From an uncultured Lachnospiraceae bacterium (GTDB lineage Bacteria > Bacillota > Clostridia > Lachnospirales > Lachnospiraceae): a stretch of 64,000 bases of DNA. This document shows positions 8,155-16,736 of this stretch, in pieces. A model generated the notes under the pieces. That model did not search any database. It saw only the letters and a program-made list of their open reading frames with translations, and was not told where the DNA came from. The stretch covers positions 46,278-110,277 of the forward strand of contig CAMNXA010000007.1 of assembly GCA_946566685.1 (NCBI GenBank), read 5' to 3'. The position numbers and the translations under genes are program-made. Each line of letters opens with the position of its first letter. Positions within the stretch are counted from its first letter, which is position 1.

Positions 8155-9738
8155 TCACTCGTCCTCTTTCCTGCACAGATATTCTCCAATCCCCATCAAT
8201 ATAAATATAAACGGCGTACAGCATACCTGCTGGTAGCAGAAAAAATTGTAGGCCATATAAGAAACCGCAGCCGCCGCAATCCCTGTCAGCAAAACATCCC
8301 TGGATTCCGCCCTCAAAAACCGCCTCACAGCCGTCACAAAAATTCCCGCATAAGACAAAAATCCCAGAATCCCGCCATTGATAAGCATATTCAACCATTC
8401 GTTGTGGGCATTTGTGAGCACCTTCTGCCCCCAGTACAGTTCCATTTCCTCTCCGTGATGTACTGCCACATAACTGCTCAGGCAGTCCGGCCCTATCCCT
8501 ATCAGCTTATGCAGAAAACTCTCTTCCCGGAAAACCCTGACCGCAAAACTCCAGATACGCCCCCGGCCATTGCCCCAGGTCTCATTCCAGGTAAAATAGG
8601 ACACGGAGGACAGTCTCTGTGATACCTCTTCCGGAAGGCGCCCACCCGTCTGCAAAATGATAAGCCCTACAATCCCTGCAACCACTGCCCCAACCACTGC
8701 AAGCACTGCCCAGCGCACCCGCAGCATCGTCTTCACCGGATAGGCTTTATCCTGCCGCTTTCCTATCACCACATACAGTGCCAGGCAGACTGCCAAAAAT
8801 ACCCAGGGCAGGGCAGAATCTAAGACCAGACTGGTCAGAAAATCATATTTCAGTTCCGGGTTCGGATCAATCCGCATCAGATAAGACATCACCTTACCCG
8901 AAAGGAAGAACAGCATGCAGACCGCCACAAACCGGCGCAGGCTCTCCCTTTTTTTCACACATATCCAGAAGAACACCAGCATAAAACCTGCCAGCGCAAA
9001 GTAAGCGCTGTCGCTGTTTTGTGTCACCAGCGTACAAAAACCTATGACCGCATAAATGCCGCTCACAATCTTCCAAATCCTATTTTCTGTAAAAAGAAAG
9101 ACCCCAATCCCCACGGGCAAAACCACGATCAGATAACTTGCGTACCAGGTGGCCTGTCCCACCGTAGAAAGGAACTGCGCCATCTGATCATCTGATAATC
9201 CCCGATAAAACCCAATGGGATCTATTCCAAGCCTGTGCACAATCCCAAGCAGAAAAACAATCGCTGACACCCCGCACAGGATTGCCAGCACAGGGCGATA
9301 ATGTTTCCCAAAACGGGAGAGCAATAAATATAACAATACAAAACTAACCTGTGAAAACAGTCCCATATTCCAGCCAAATGCGCCCCAGAATGCATCTTTA
9401 TAAAACCCGCCCATAACAGTGGCCAGTATGGTCGAAAGAAGATATGCCAGCACAAAACCATCCGTGATCGAAAGCTGCCATCTGTGCTTTCCCAAAATCC
9501 AAAAAACACCATACAGAACCGCCAGTATCAATAGGGGCACAAACCCCAGCCGCAGAATATTCCTATAGATCTCAAACTTGGCATTTCCAATCTGGTCATA
9601 CCCTTCCTTCGCATACAAAGGCACTGCGATACACACCACTGCCGTCACCACCGCCAGCAGATATTCCAATAACTGTCCTGTAATCTCCAGACCGGCGCCC
9701 TGACCGCCGTCTTTTATTTTATGCAGCTTATTACTCAT
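8155..9738 (-). CDS. O-antigen ligase/Wzy-like polytopic membrane protein (paralogue B)
   Basis: A 527-aa protein with about 10-12 hydrophobic segments. A long extracytoplasmic loop near residues 370-440 contains WGNGRGRIWSFAVRVF, the GIGPDCLSSYV motif and LTNAHNEWLNMLINGG, the NAHNE/H core of the Wzy_C/O-antigen-ligase family. Members polymerise or ligate lipid-linked glycans outside the membrane. Its ATG overlaps the stop of the upstream paralogue by 4 bp (ATGA), so the two are translationally coupled. The substrate is unknown. Closeness to the AEP operon makes a shared surface polymer plausible, although proS and its T-box separate them. Confidence 0.85.
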   Translation of the reverse strand: MSNKLHKIKDGGQGAGLEITGQLLEYLLAVVTAVVCIAVPLYAKEGYDQIGNAKFEIYRNILRLGFVPLLILAVLYGVFWILGKHRWQLSITDGFVLAYLLSTILATVMGGFYKDAFWGAFGWNMGLFSQVSFVLLYLLLSRFGKHYRPVLAILCGVSAIVFLLGIVHRLGIDPIGFYRGLSDDQMAQFLSTVGQATWYASYLIVVLPVGIGVFLFTENRIWKIVSGIYAVIGFCTLVTQNSDSAYFALAGFMLVFFWICVKKRESLRRFVAVCMLFFLSGKVMSYLMRIDPNPELKYDFLTSLVLDSALPWVFLAVCLALYVVIGKRQDKAYPVKTMLRVRWAVLAVVGAVVAGIVGLIILQTGGRLPEEVSQRLSSVSYFTWNETWGNGRGRIWSFAVRVFREESFLHKLIGIGPDCLSSYVAVHHGEEMELYWGQKVLTNAHNEWLNMLINGGILGFLSYAGIFVTAVRRFLRAESRDVLLTGIAAAAVSYMAYNFFCYQQVCCTPFIFILMGIGEYLCRKEDE

Positions 9739-11462
9739 AGCTTCTCCCTGTTCTCGCGCAAAAGCCCCTCTCCAATGCCCAACAGCATAAAGAAATAGGG
9801 CGTATTTAATACCTGCTGAAAACTTACCATATTATGTACCGTATATGCCAGAAGGCAGATTGCACACACATAGAAAAATGGCTGTCTGCCAGCGTTTCTA
9901 TTATACCGCACCAAAGCGCTTCCTACAAACCCTATATAACATAGAAGCCCCAGTGCCCCCATATTGATCAGGATGGAAAGCCCCTCGTTATGGGCATTTG
10001 TCAGTCTCTCATCGCCGAATTGCTCCATAAGTCGCCCGGCCAGTTCCGGCACCTCATAGAGATAGGCCGCAAAACAATCCGGCCCCACCCCGAAAATCTT
10101 GTGCAGGGTATCCAGCCCTCGATAAGCTTCTATACTACAGTTCCAGGCTGTGCCCCGGCCATTGCCCCAGTCATCATGAAACCAGTTTATCTGACTGTCG
10201 GCCCTGCCTTCATCAGACACTATCCCCTGACTGTTCTGACCGGGCACAGACCCGTCCGCCATATTATACAATAACCTGACGGTCTTTATCAGTCCCCAAA
10301 GACAAATACAGACTATCAATATCACTATCAGAATCCGGGTTACGTTTCCTGTCTTTGCTGACTCTGCTGTCCTCACTTTCTCTGCTGTTTTCACAATCCC
10401 TGCCGTTTTTCCCAATCCTTTTTTATGCAGCGGCCGCAATCTTTTATCATCCGTTAAGCCTTTCTTCCGCTCCCACAGCCTAAACATCGTATAACCCGCC
10501 GCTAAGATACCCAACCCCCACAAGGTGACATCGGAATCCGTCAGCCTTTCCATTACCAGAGGATCGCCCCCGTTGACATCACCCCCGTAATTCATACAAA
10601 ACCCGGGCAGATAACGCAGGATACGCCCCAACTGACATCCGGCCGCAAACAACATACCCAGTTCCAGCCACCGATAAAGACGCTGTATATTATGCAGGGA
10701 AAACAGTAAAAGCGCCACAAATACAGCCCCAAACACCAGATAAGCGCTCCCGCTTCCCTGTACCACCCCGGCAAGCATCGCCACAATACTGTAGAGTCCT
10801 GCCGCCGCCCGCTGCCATCTCTTTTTACTGCACCAATAAAGAGTTATCCCTATGGGCGCCGTCACCGACCAATATCCACAGAACCAGTTAATATTTCCCA
10901 GCGTGGAGATAAACACCGGCGTCTGCCCTTCCATGGCAACAGGATAGATTGAATAGCGGTTCAAAATCCCCAAAAGAAACACCCCGGCACTGGCAAGCAT
11001 CCAGACCGCCAGCCAGCCGCCGCGGCACACAAAATACCGGGAAAAGAAGAAATACAAAAGCACCAGCATCATCTGCATCACAGTACCCATATACCAGCCT
11101 TCCGCACCCCAGAACGCTTCTCCTTTATAAGAAGAGCCAAGATAGGACAGCATCACAGCCACAAAATACCCATAGGCAAACCAGTCCGTCACGGACATCC
11201 TGTGGTAATATTCTGTGAAAAGTCCCGGCCGCCGGATTATAGTACATAATACGACAATGAGCATTGCCGCCATGACAGTAAACGTCACGTTCCGAAAGAA
11301 GATATACTTCGCCTCTCCGATCCGCAGATATCCGCCTGGCGCATAGTAGGGGTAGACCACCGCCATCACGATAAAGTATAAAGACAGGATGGTCTGTCCT
11401 ATTTTGTGGCCGAGGGTTTGGCCGCTGTTATTCAGATGTTCAATATACCTTTTTGTGTACAC
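9735..11462 (-). CDS. O-antigen ligase/Wzy-like polytopic membrane protein (paralogue A)
   Basis: A 575-aa paralogue of the downstream gene with the same layout. It shares the loop motifs DDWGNGRGTAWNCSIEAY, GVGPDCFAAYLYEVP and LTNAHNEGLSILINMG. Compared with its sister it has an extra Lys/Thr-rich stretch of about 45 aa (KTAGIVKTAEKVRTAESAK) between membrane segments. The start is GTG 11462, with no obvious strong ribosome binding site. It lies 31 bp inside the end of the upstream nuclease gene, so translation may be coupled to that gene. A pair of tandem Wzy-like paralogues may act on two linkages or form a heteromer. Confidence 0.82.
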   Translation of the reverse strand: MYTKRYIEHLNNSGQTLGHKIGQTILSLYFIVMAVVYPYYAPGGYLRIGEAKYIFFRNVTFTVMAAMLIVVLCTIIRRPGLFTEYYHRMSVTDWFAYGYFVAVMLSYLGSSYKGEAFWGAEGWYMGTVMQMMLVLLYFFFSRYFVCRGGWLAVWMLASAGVFLLGILNRYSIYPVAMEGQTPVFISTLGNINWFCGYWSVTAPIGITLYWCSKKRWQRAAAGLYSIVAMLAGVVQGSGSAYLVFGAVFVALLLFSLHNIQRLYRWLELGMLFAAGCQLGRILRYLPGFCMNYGGDVNGGDPLVMERLTDSDVTLWGLGILAAGYTMFRLWERKKGLTDDKRLRPLHKKGLGKTAGIVKTAEKVRTAESAKTGNVTRILIVILIVCICLWGLIKTVRLLYNMADGSVPGQNSQGIVSDEGRADSQINWFHDDWGNGRGTAWNCSIEAYRGLDTLHKIFGVGPDCFAAYLYEVPELAGRLMEQFGDERLTNAHNEGLSILINMGALGLLCYIGFVGSALVRYNRNAGRQPFFYVCAICLLAYTVHNMVSFQQVLNTPYFFMLLGIGEGLLRENREKL

Positions 11463-12634
11463 AGTAAATGGATGCAGTCCTCTCTTGATTTGTTCTGAAA
11501 TAAGTATTGTTCAAAAAGTTTTAATAATGTTATTGTTTCAATGATAAGGCTTCCATTTCTGTAGGCTAACTGAATTTGCTTTTCATGTACAGGTTCCCTG
11601 GCTTCTAATGGTTTATTCTTTTGATGATTCATAACTAAAATAGCTTTAACCTTCTCTTCATTTTTATCCGTATGTTCCTCTAAATAACCCTGGTAATGGA
11701 CATCTAACTGAGAAACATTCTCACTCTTCACATTATGATTAACTCCTTTTATTTCTCCAATAAATACTGTATCTCCAATTTCAAACAGAAAATCTTCCGC
11801 CTTTTTATCTATAAATTGAGATAAGTCACAACCAAGCATATTTTCCAGTATCTCAAACACAACTTTCACTAACTCATCACCATTCGTATATAATATAGAC
11901 TTATATTCCCTGTTTTTATTGATTTTCTCTATCGCTGTCGATATGTTTTGATTTGCTGTCTCAATGCTCCTATTGTTTTCCTCAATAATTCCAAATTGTT
12001 CATTATCATCAAACATCCGGATTTCTTCAAGCCAAGGCGGCACATCCTGTTTCGTTTGTACCAGCCCCAATGCCGATAGAAGTTCCATCATTTCACTGTA
12101 TTCCTTTATTTGTAAGGTAGATGCAATTATATTATCTCCCAACATAATTGCTGTGGGCTTGTTGCTTCCTTCTGAACACAATAAAATTTCTTTATCTGAT
12201 GTAAAATAAAAAAAGAATGCCGCATCAGCCATTTTATGTATAAGCTTTGTTGATGTATTCTCATATACCAGATTAACACCTTGAAACAAACTATATAAAT
12301 TAGATAAAATATCCTTCAGATGAGAAAGCATATCTTTCAAAAAGATACTATTTTCGTATTTACCCCTAATCTCCCAATATTGAAATCTAACATTTTGAGG
12401 TAACAATATCAGTATTGTTGTTTTCTTACTATACTGAATCATCTTTGATATGCTTTGAAAATCTTTAATTCCTTTAATTGAACTATAATCTGATCCTTGA
12501 TTTTTCCATATTGCATCATTGTTCAAATCAACTACGTTTATCTCATACTCATCTAATGAACGAGGCACATTTATGGGATTAGTAACCACTCCATCGCCTG
12601 AATATTTTGTATTATTTGTAATTACCTGTATCAT
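11432..12634 (-). CDS. Predicted PD-(D/E)XK nuclease of unknown family (possible defence gene)
   Basis: A 400-aa, AT-rich gene. I chose ATG 12634 because GGAGG precedes it by 8 nt; an upstream in-frame start would add 12 residues. I do not recognise the family. The N-terminal half (to about residue 200) is a mixed alpha/beta region with no motif I can name. A middle coiled stretch (EENNRSIETANQNISTAIEKINKNREYK) leads to a C-terminal domain with KKAEDFLFEIGDTVFIGEIKG. The D/E...E-x-K arrangement, followed by a Gln-containing helix (SQLDVHYQGYLEEH), fits a restriction-endonuclease-like core. Base composition differs clearly from the adjacent wzy genes, which suggests horizontal acquisition. It has its own promoter and inverted repeat. 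Confidence 0.7.
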   Translation of the reverse strand: MIQVITNNTKYSGDGVVTNPINVPRSLDEYEINVVDLNNDAIWKNQGSDYSSIKGIKDFQSISKMIQYSKKTTILILLPQNVRFQYWEIRGKYENSIFLKDMLSHLKDILSNLYSLFQGVNLVYENTSTKLIHKMADAAFFFYFTSDKEILLCSEGSNKPTAIMLGDNIIASTLQIKEYSEMMELLSALGLVQTKQDVPPWLEEIRMFDDNEQFGIIEENNRSIETANQNISTAIEKINKNREYKSILYTNGDELVKVVFEILENMLGCDLSQFIDKKAEDFLFEIGDTVFIGEIKGVNHNVKSENVSQLDVHYQGYLEEHTDKNEEKVKAILVMNHQKNKPLEAREPVHEKQIQLAYRNGSLIIETITLLKLFEQYLFQNKSREDCIHLLCTQKGILNI

Positions 12635-12684
12635 CTTGTATGCCTCCATCTGAATACATTTTATCATCATTATGTAATATACAA

Positions 12685-12721
12685 ATTATATACGAAATAT
12701 CTTACTGTCACAATCAGTAAG
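12685..12721 (-). promoter_or_regulatory. Promoter with inverted-repeat operator for the nuclease gene
   Basis: On the minus strand TTGTGA (12713-12708), 17 bp, then TATAAT (12690-12685). A perfect 7-bp inverted repeat (CTTACTG...CAGTAAG, 12701-12707 and 12715-12721) with a 7-bp spacer is centred on the -35 box. A dyad over the -35 is typical of a repressor site. No dedicated repressor gene is adjacent. Confidence 0.5.
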
Positions 12722-12740
12722 TTCTTAAAATATATTTTCC

Positions 12741-13018
12741 AGGGTATCATCTTATGGCGAGATATCATTTCATTTAGACAACTGGAGTGACGAAATATTA
12801 GGCGACTGGGTACTTTCTGCGGATGAAGGCCTTAGCCCATAGTCTATGATAATGAGCAGTATAAAATTGCTACTGTCTGCAATGGTACCCTGATGACGGA
12901 GTGGATATCGCATAGGGCGACAACATTTGCAGACTTTCATAATATTTTTAACGAATGGCTGGCGAGGGATATGAGCAAGAAAATCCGGACGATAAAACGC
13001 TCAAAAGCATCCCGCTAA
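12741..13018 (+). pseudogene. Frameshifted remnant of an unidentified protein gene
   Basis: Two consecutive reading-frame pieces look like one former gene. Bases 12741-12839 encode ...YGEISFHLDNWSDEILG..., ending at TAG (12840-12842). From 12842 a frame shifted by one base encodes VYDNEQYKIATVCNGTLMTE...SKKIRTIKRSKASR and ends at TAA 13018. Both have natural amino-acid composition (W, D, E, N rich). No start codon or ribosome binding site is seen for the first part, so the 5' end is also missing. The family was not recognised. It lies between the nuclease and a phage-like small gene, consistent with a decayed mobile or defence cargo. Confidence 0.45.
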
Positions 13019-13186
13019 TCCTTTCTTGCGCATCACATGCATTTCCACTATAATGATTCTTGTAATTGATTTATAATCAAAAAGAATTACTCTTTTATTG
13101 ATAGAAAAAGCGACTATAAAAACGGAAGTGTAAAAGCCAGTTTAATATCTACAAATCAAGGAAAAAGAAGAAAGGAAACAAAAGAG

Positions 13187-13705
13187 ATGATCGAAAACAG
13201 GAATGTAAATATCATAACCGATGCGGATCGTAAAAAACTGGCCTTAATTAACGATATCCGATTCAAGGGAAAACGTCAGATTGACTGGGATGATGTAAAG
13301 CGGTATCTCGAAGGATATGTCGGGGACTATTACGAGATTGAGGAAAACGCGGAACGTATTTATATCGGAAATGAACTTCCTGAGGAATATACAGAATCAG
13401 AAAGCCGTAAAAGCCTTATGGGTGCAAATGCAAAAGCGAAGGCAAACGCCGCTACTGCGATACCTGAACTGATACAGATAGCATCAAACCCGGCTTATGA
13501 AGAAAACCGCAAGGAAAAACACAACAAAAACGCCAGATACGGCTGGTACAGGTATGATGTCCGTTTTGCCCTCCCGGTTTATGAGGAGAATGTGCTTGTC
13601 AGATACAATATATTCCATGCCCGTCTTTTAATTAACCATGCTGAAAATGGCAAAAAATATCTGTATGATATTTTGGCAGTAAAAAAAGAAACGAGCAAGC
13701 CGTAA
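13187..13705 (+). CDS. Phage/ICE-type small protein, possible LPD3/BECR-like nuclease-fold domain
   Basis: 172 aa. The C-terminal half contains GWYRYDVRFALP, NIFHARLLINH and KKYLYDILAVKKETSKP. This strand pattern, with the ending YLYDI-x-x-(I/V)KKET, resembles domains found in large polyvalent phage/ICE proteins and in predicted Barnase/EndoU/RelE-fold toxins of gut Firmicutes. The assignment comes from memory of motif shape only. The N-terminal half (DIRFKGKRQIDWDDVKRYLEGYVG) is charged and looks like a small alpha/beta cap. It has no signal peptide. AGAAAGGAAAC precedes the ATG. As a free-standing 172-aa protein it may be a toxin or a fragment of a larger polyvalent protein. The frame is intact. 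Confidence 0.6.
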   Translation: MIENRNVNIITDADRKKLALINDIRFKGKRQIDWDDVKRYLEGYVGDYYEIEENAERIYIGNELPEEYTESESRKSLMGANAKAKANAATAIPELIQIASNPAYEENRKEKHNKNARYGWYRYDVRFALPVYEENVLVRYNIFHARLLINHAENGKKYLYDILAVKKETSKP

Positions 13706-14009
13706 CAAGATGTACGGTGAAAACCCATTTCTTGTTATCAATAATAAGCTATTTTTCAACTCCTGTCAATTCCCAATTTTGTTATATACAAAATATATTA
13801 CTATTTAAAGGTTTAAAAATCATCGATCATTTTTGCTATTCTTTGTACTGTTTCCTTTGTAATTTGTTCTATTTCTTCTTCCGTATGAATATAGTAAAAA
13901 GATGGGGGAAACAATTGCCAAGAACTACCTCCTGTATATTCCCACTATCTGTCCATTTCCCACAATCTTATTTTGAATATTACTTTACACTACTTTCCTA
14001 TAAAGTTAT

Positions 14010-14043
14010 AAGAAACGCACCAGATCTCTCCGATGCGTTTCTT
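14010..14043. terminator. Convergent terminator between the phage-like gene and hicB
   Basis: A 10-bp inverted repeat, AAGAAACGCA...TGCGTTTCTT, with a 14-nt loop, flanked by T-rich sequence on both strands. The rest of the interval 13706-14081 is AT-rich and holds no convincing gene. Confidence 0.6.
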
Positions 14044-14081
14044 ATTTTGTAATCTACTTCATATAAAATTTTTAAAATAAC

Positions 14082-14426
14082 CTATAGCGCTAATTTATAT
14101 AACACCAGTGTATTCAGGCTCACCCCTTCTCTATCTGCTTCAATACTCAATCTTTGATGTAAAGATTTAGGAAGTCTTACATTAAACCTTCCACTATAAT
14201 TCTCCACATTCTCCGGTTCCGGTATTGGAAGCCCATTTTCCAACTTTACTTCTAAATATCCCTCCATTGCCTCGTTAAGACTCTCATATAATTCTTCAAC
14301 TGTATCTCCTGTACTCTGACACCCATCTAATTCTAAAATTCTTCCGTAAAAATAGTGTCCACTTTCGTCATTCATCTCCTGCACAATTCTTGTGTAAGGC
14401 AACTTCATGTAATCTTTTATATTCAT
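14082..14426 (-). CDS. hicB: HicB family antitoxin
   Basis: 114 aa from ATG 14426, with AGGGGA upstream; a TTG 6 bp earlier is a weaker option. The N-terminal HicB fold carries YFYGRILELDGCQSTGDTVEEL, the usual partly degenerate RNase-H-like domain. The C-terminus GRFNVRLPKSLHQRLSIEADREG...NTLVLYKL is a ribbon-helix-helix DNA-binding segment. The protein would neutralise HicA and repress its own operon. It lies 66 bp downstream of hicA in the normal toxin-first order. Confidence 0.9.
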   Translation of the reverse strand: MNIKDYMKLPYTRIVQEMNDESGHYFYGRILELDGCQSTGDTVEELYESLNEAMEGYLEVKLENGLPIPEPENVENYSGRFNVRLPKSLHQRLSIEADREGVSLNTLVLYKLAL

Positions 14427-14492
14427 TGACAAATTCCCCTTTCCTCTCTTTTGTATTCTCTCTTATTGATATCTGTGTCTAAAGTAGAAAAA

Positions 14493-14717
14493 TTATTTCT
14501 CTATTCTGCTTAGTACATCTACAATATATGCCTTTTTTAACGGATTTTCCTGCTTTACTGTAATCAAATCACCCGTCTCTCTATTGAGATACTGTTTATG
14601 ACTACCCTTTTGTCTAGCTGCTTCATATCCGTATGCCTTAAGTACTCTATCTATTTCTTCTGGCCGTATTCCATTTGGCTGACGTTTCATCTTCTCAATT
14701 ATCTTCTCTACTCCCAA
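14493..14717 (-). CDS. hicA: HicA family mRNA interferase toxin
   Basis: About 74 aa from a TTG at 14717, which follows GGAGGTGAGAGGGG. The dsRBD-like HicA core is GIRPEEIDRVLKAYGYEAARQKGSHKQYLN, with the catalytic His in GSHKQY, followed by VKQENPLKKAYIVDVLSRI. A longer in-frame extension upstream (to 14801) would run through the predicted promoter and operator and gives an atypical N-terminus, so it was not used. HicA cleaves mRNAs and tmRNA and is held in check by HicB. Confidence 0.87.
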   Translation of the reverse strand: MGVEKIIEKMKRQPNGIRPEEIDRVLKAYGYEAARQKGSHKQYLNRETGDLITVKQENPLKKAYIVDVLSRIEK

Positions 14718-14743
14718 TGCCCCTCTCACCTCCGTTTGTATTA

Positions 14744-14771
14744 TGGTACTATATTTGGTACTATATGTCAA
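14744..14771 (-). promoter_or_regulatory. hicAB promoter with tandem operator repeats
   Basis: Two copies of an 11-bp direct repeat (TGGTACTATAT on the plus strand, 14744-14754 and 14756-14766) have a 12-bp period. On the minus strand they immediately follow TTGACA (14771-14766) and occupy the -35/-10 spacer. This is the natural place for the HicB ribbon-helix-helix domain to repress. Confidence 0.6.
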
Positions 14772-14793
14772 GTCAAACTTAGATACGGTAGTT

Positions 14794-15858
14794 TTATGCA
14801 TTATTTCCCTCCTCCGCCCCCTTCATAATCTCACAAATCACGATCAACGACAGCGGCCCCTTAACAATCCCGCCTACTCCAAACAACTTAACGCCCGCAT
14901 AGATAGCCAAAAGCATATAGACCGGTGCCACGCCCACTCTTTTGCCGATTAGCTTAGGCTCCAGCATTTCCCGCGTCAGGATACAGGCTCCGTACAGAAT
15001 CAGGCAGACCACCATCTGCACATACCGTCCGTTAAACAGCTGCCATATGGACAGCGGCACCAGCACAATCCCGGTGCCGATAAACGGCAGCATATCCAAC
15101 ACCCCGGCCAGAATGCCCAGAAAAATACCGCCGCTGATCCCGGCCACACTCAGAGTCACACTGCACAGCAGGCTGATGATCAGGAGTATCACGCCCTGCG
15201 CTTTCATAAAGGTAACGATATAGGAGAGCACACCTTCCATAACAGACCAGATAAATCTAAAATCTTTTTCTGATTTGATCCATTCCACTATCTTCGCATA
15301 ATCTTTTTCCAGTAAAAACACCGCGATACATGTTATCGCCAGAAAACCTACCGTAGAAAATATTCCCTTAAAACAGTTATAAGATGAGGACAGAACCTGC
15401 GGCACCACCTGTATCTGCACATTTTCCATGATAACGGTCATCTGCTCGATGATATAGCTCTCAATCTCTTCTCCGTCCCAGCCGAATTTGCCGTCCATTT
15501 GGCAACAGCACTGGTGAAAAAACACCTGCGCCTGCGCACCCACCTGATCACAGAGAGCCGGCAGATTTTGCAGCTGTTTTGCCCCCAGTACCATAGCTGC
15601 CCAGAGCACACTGCACACCAGGAGTAAGAGAGGCACAACAATACCCACCGCCAGGAATTTTTTACGGATGGGAATCTTTCTCTGTATCTTTTCCAATAGG
15701 GGATATAATAAGGTGATCAGCACGAACGCTGACAAAAGGGGCGCAGCCAGTGTAAAGAGATACCGAAAAAAGATATAGACAAGGACCGACACAACACATG
15801 CCTTTATGACTCTGTTATTCCATAATTTTTCTATCTGTTGACCATTGTTCCACATCAT
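14794..15858 (-). CDS. AI-2E/PerM-YtvI family transporter
   Basis: A 354-aa polytopic membrane protein of the AI-2 exporter-like superfamily. There is an N-terminal hairpin of membrane segments, a large extracytoplasmic/coiled middle region with many Cys and Gln residues (about 85-150), then five or six C-terminal segments. These include GGIFLGILAGVLDMLPFIGTG and the family-typical GKRVGVAPVYMLLAIYAG. YtvI relatives are sporulation-associated in Bacillus. Others export autoinducer or act as Na+/H+ antiporters, so the substrate is not assigned. It lies upstream of hicAB on the same strand but the two seem unrelated in function. Confidence 0.85.
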   Translation of the reverse strand: MMWNNGQQIEKLWNNRVIKACVVSVLVYIFFRYLFTLAAPLLSAFVLITLLYPLLEKIQRKIPIRKKFLAVGIVVPLLLLVCSVLWAAMVLGAKQLQNLPALCDQVGAQAQVFFHQCCCQMDGKFGWDGEEIESYIIEQMTVIMENVQIQVVPQVLSSSYNCFKGIFSTVGFLAITCIAVFLLEKDYAKIVEWIKSEKDFRFIWSVMEGVLSYIVTFMKAQGVILLIISLLCSVTLSVAGISGGIFLGILAGVLDMLPFIGTGIVLVPLSIWQLFNGRYVQMVVCLILYGACILTREMLEPKLIGKRVGVAPVYMLLAIYAGVKLFGVGGIVKGPLSLIVICEIMKGAEEGNNA

Positions 15859-15879
15859 TTATTTACCACCGTATACAAA

Positions 15880-15912
15880 TATAAAAGAAGCAGAAGTCTT
15901 ACCTCTGCCTCT
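15880..15912 (-). terminator. Intrinsic terminator after the RluA gene
   Basis: On the minus strand an 11-bp stem (AGAGGCAGAGG paired with CTTCTGCTTCT, two G-U pairs) with a 5-nt loop is followed by TTTTAT. It ends the HK-RR-rluA operon. Confidence 0.65.
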
Positions 15913-15962
15913 TTAACTGACACTGCTTTTATTATCTTTATTTTCTTAAATCTTATACGTCC

Positions 15963-16736
15963 TTATTCAGCCTTCCTATCCATCTCCAGCACCTGCCTGA
16001 AACCGGCAAAAGCCTTCCCCTCCGGCATCACTGAAAATGTTTTCTTCTCCCCGGTTAACGGATGATGAAATGCCAGTCTCCCCGCACACAGTGCAACTTC
16101 TCTGATTCCCATCTGCTCCGAAAGTCTGACTGTCTCTTCATTGGCATATTTGCGATCCCCCAGAAGGCTTAAACCCGCATTGGCCATCTGTGCCCGTATC
16201 TGGTGATGACGCCCCGTCTGTAAACGAATTCTGACAAGCGCCGTCTGACCCACCCCGCCATCAGACATTTCCATCTCCTGCTGCTGTAACACGCGAAACC
16301 GCAGGCGGGCTTCCTTTGCCCCTTTCATCTCTTTGGGCACAATTTTGGACAGATTGGTTCTGCCGTCTTTTAACAGATAATCCACCAACTCTCCCTGTTT
16401 CGGAATCTCCTGTCCACAGACAACGGCATAGTAATCTTTCTCCATCCGTTCTTCTGTGATCTGCCGGCTTAACCCGGCCGCTGCGCCCTTATTCCGAGCA
16501 AAGACCAGAATACCCTCCACCGGCTGATCCAGGCGGTGAATCACGCCCACATAGGGCATCTGCCCGGCCGGTTTCTGACCTTTCTCCAAAGGATTGTCTT
16601 TTCTTTCTTTCGCCAGATACGCCGTTACCTCACTGACCATATCCCGCTGCCCCACCCTGGCTGTCTGAGTGGCAATGCCAGCAGGTTTATGGCAGACGAT
16701 GATATCTTTATCTTCATATAGTATACGTGATTTCAT
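15963..16736 (-). CDS. RluA-family 23S rRNA/tRNA pseudouridine synthase
   Basis: 257 aa. The family motif is HRLDQPVEGILVFARNK, whose Asp is the catalytic residue. The usual HRLDxxTSG has become HRLDQPVEG. The other family block is RIRLQTGRHHQIRAQMANAG, followed by LLGDRKYANE. There is no N-terminal S4 domain. The ATG at 16736 overlaps the response-regulator stop as TGATG, so translation is coupled to the two-component genes. The modified uridine position cannot be told from sequence. Confidence 0.9.
   Translation of the reverse strand: MKSRILYEDKDIIVCHKPAGIATQTARVGQRDMVSEVTAYLAKERKDNPLEKGQKPAGQMPYVGVIHRLDQPVEGILVFARNKGAAAGLSRQITEERMEKDYYAVVCGQEIPKQGELVDYLLKDGRTNLSKIVPKEMKGAKEARLRFRVLQQQEMEMSDGGVGQTALVRIRLQTGRHHQIRAQMANAGLSLLGDRKYANEETVRLSEQMGIREVALCAGRLAFHHPLTGEKKTFSVMPEGKAFAGFRQVLEMDRKAE

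Noticed and set aside
13717..14052. A 111-codon plus-strand frame between the phage-like gene and hicB
   Set aside because: It is Phe/Cys/Ser-rich AT-driven sequence, runs through a terminator hairpin and has no ribosome binding site.
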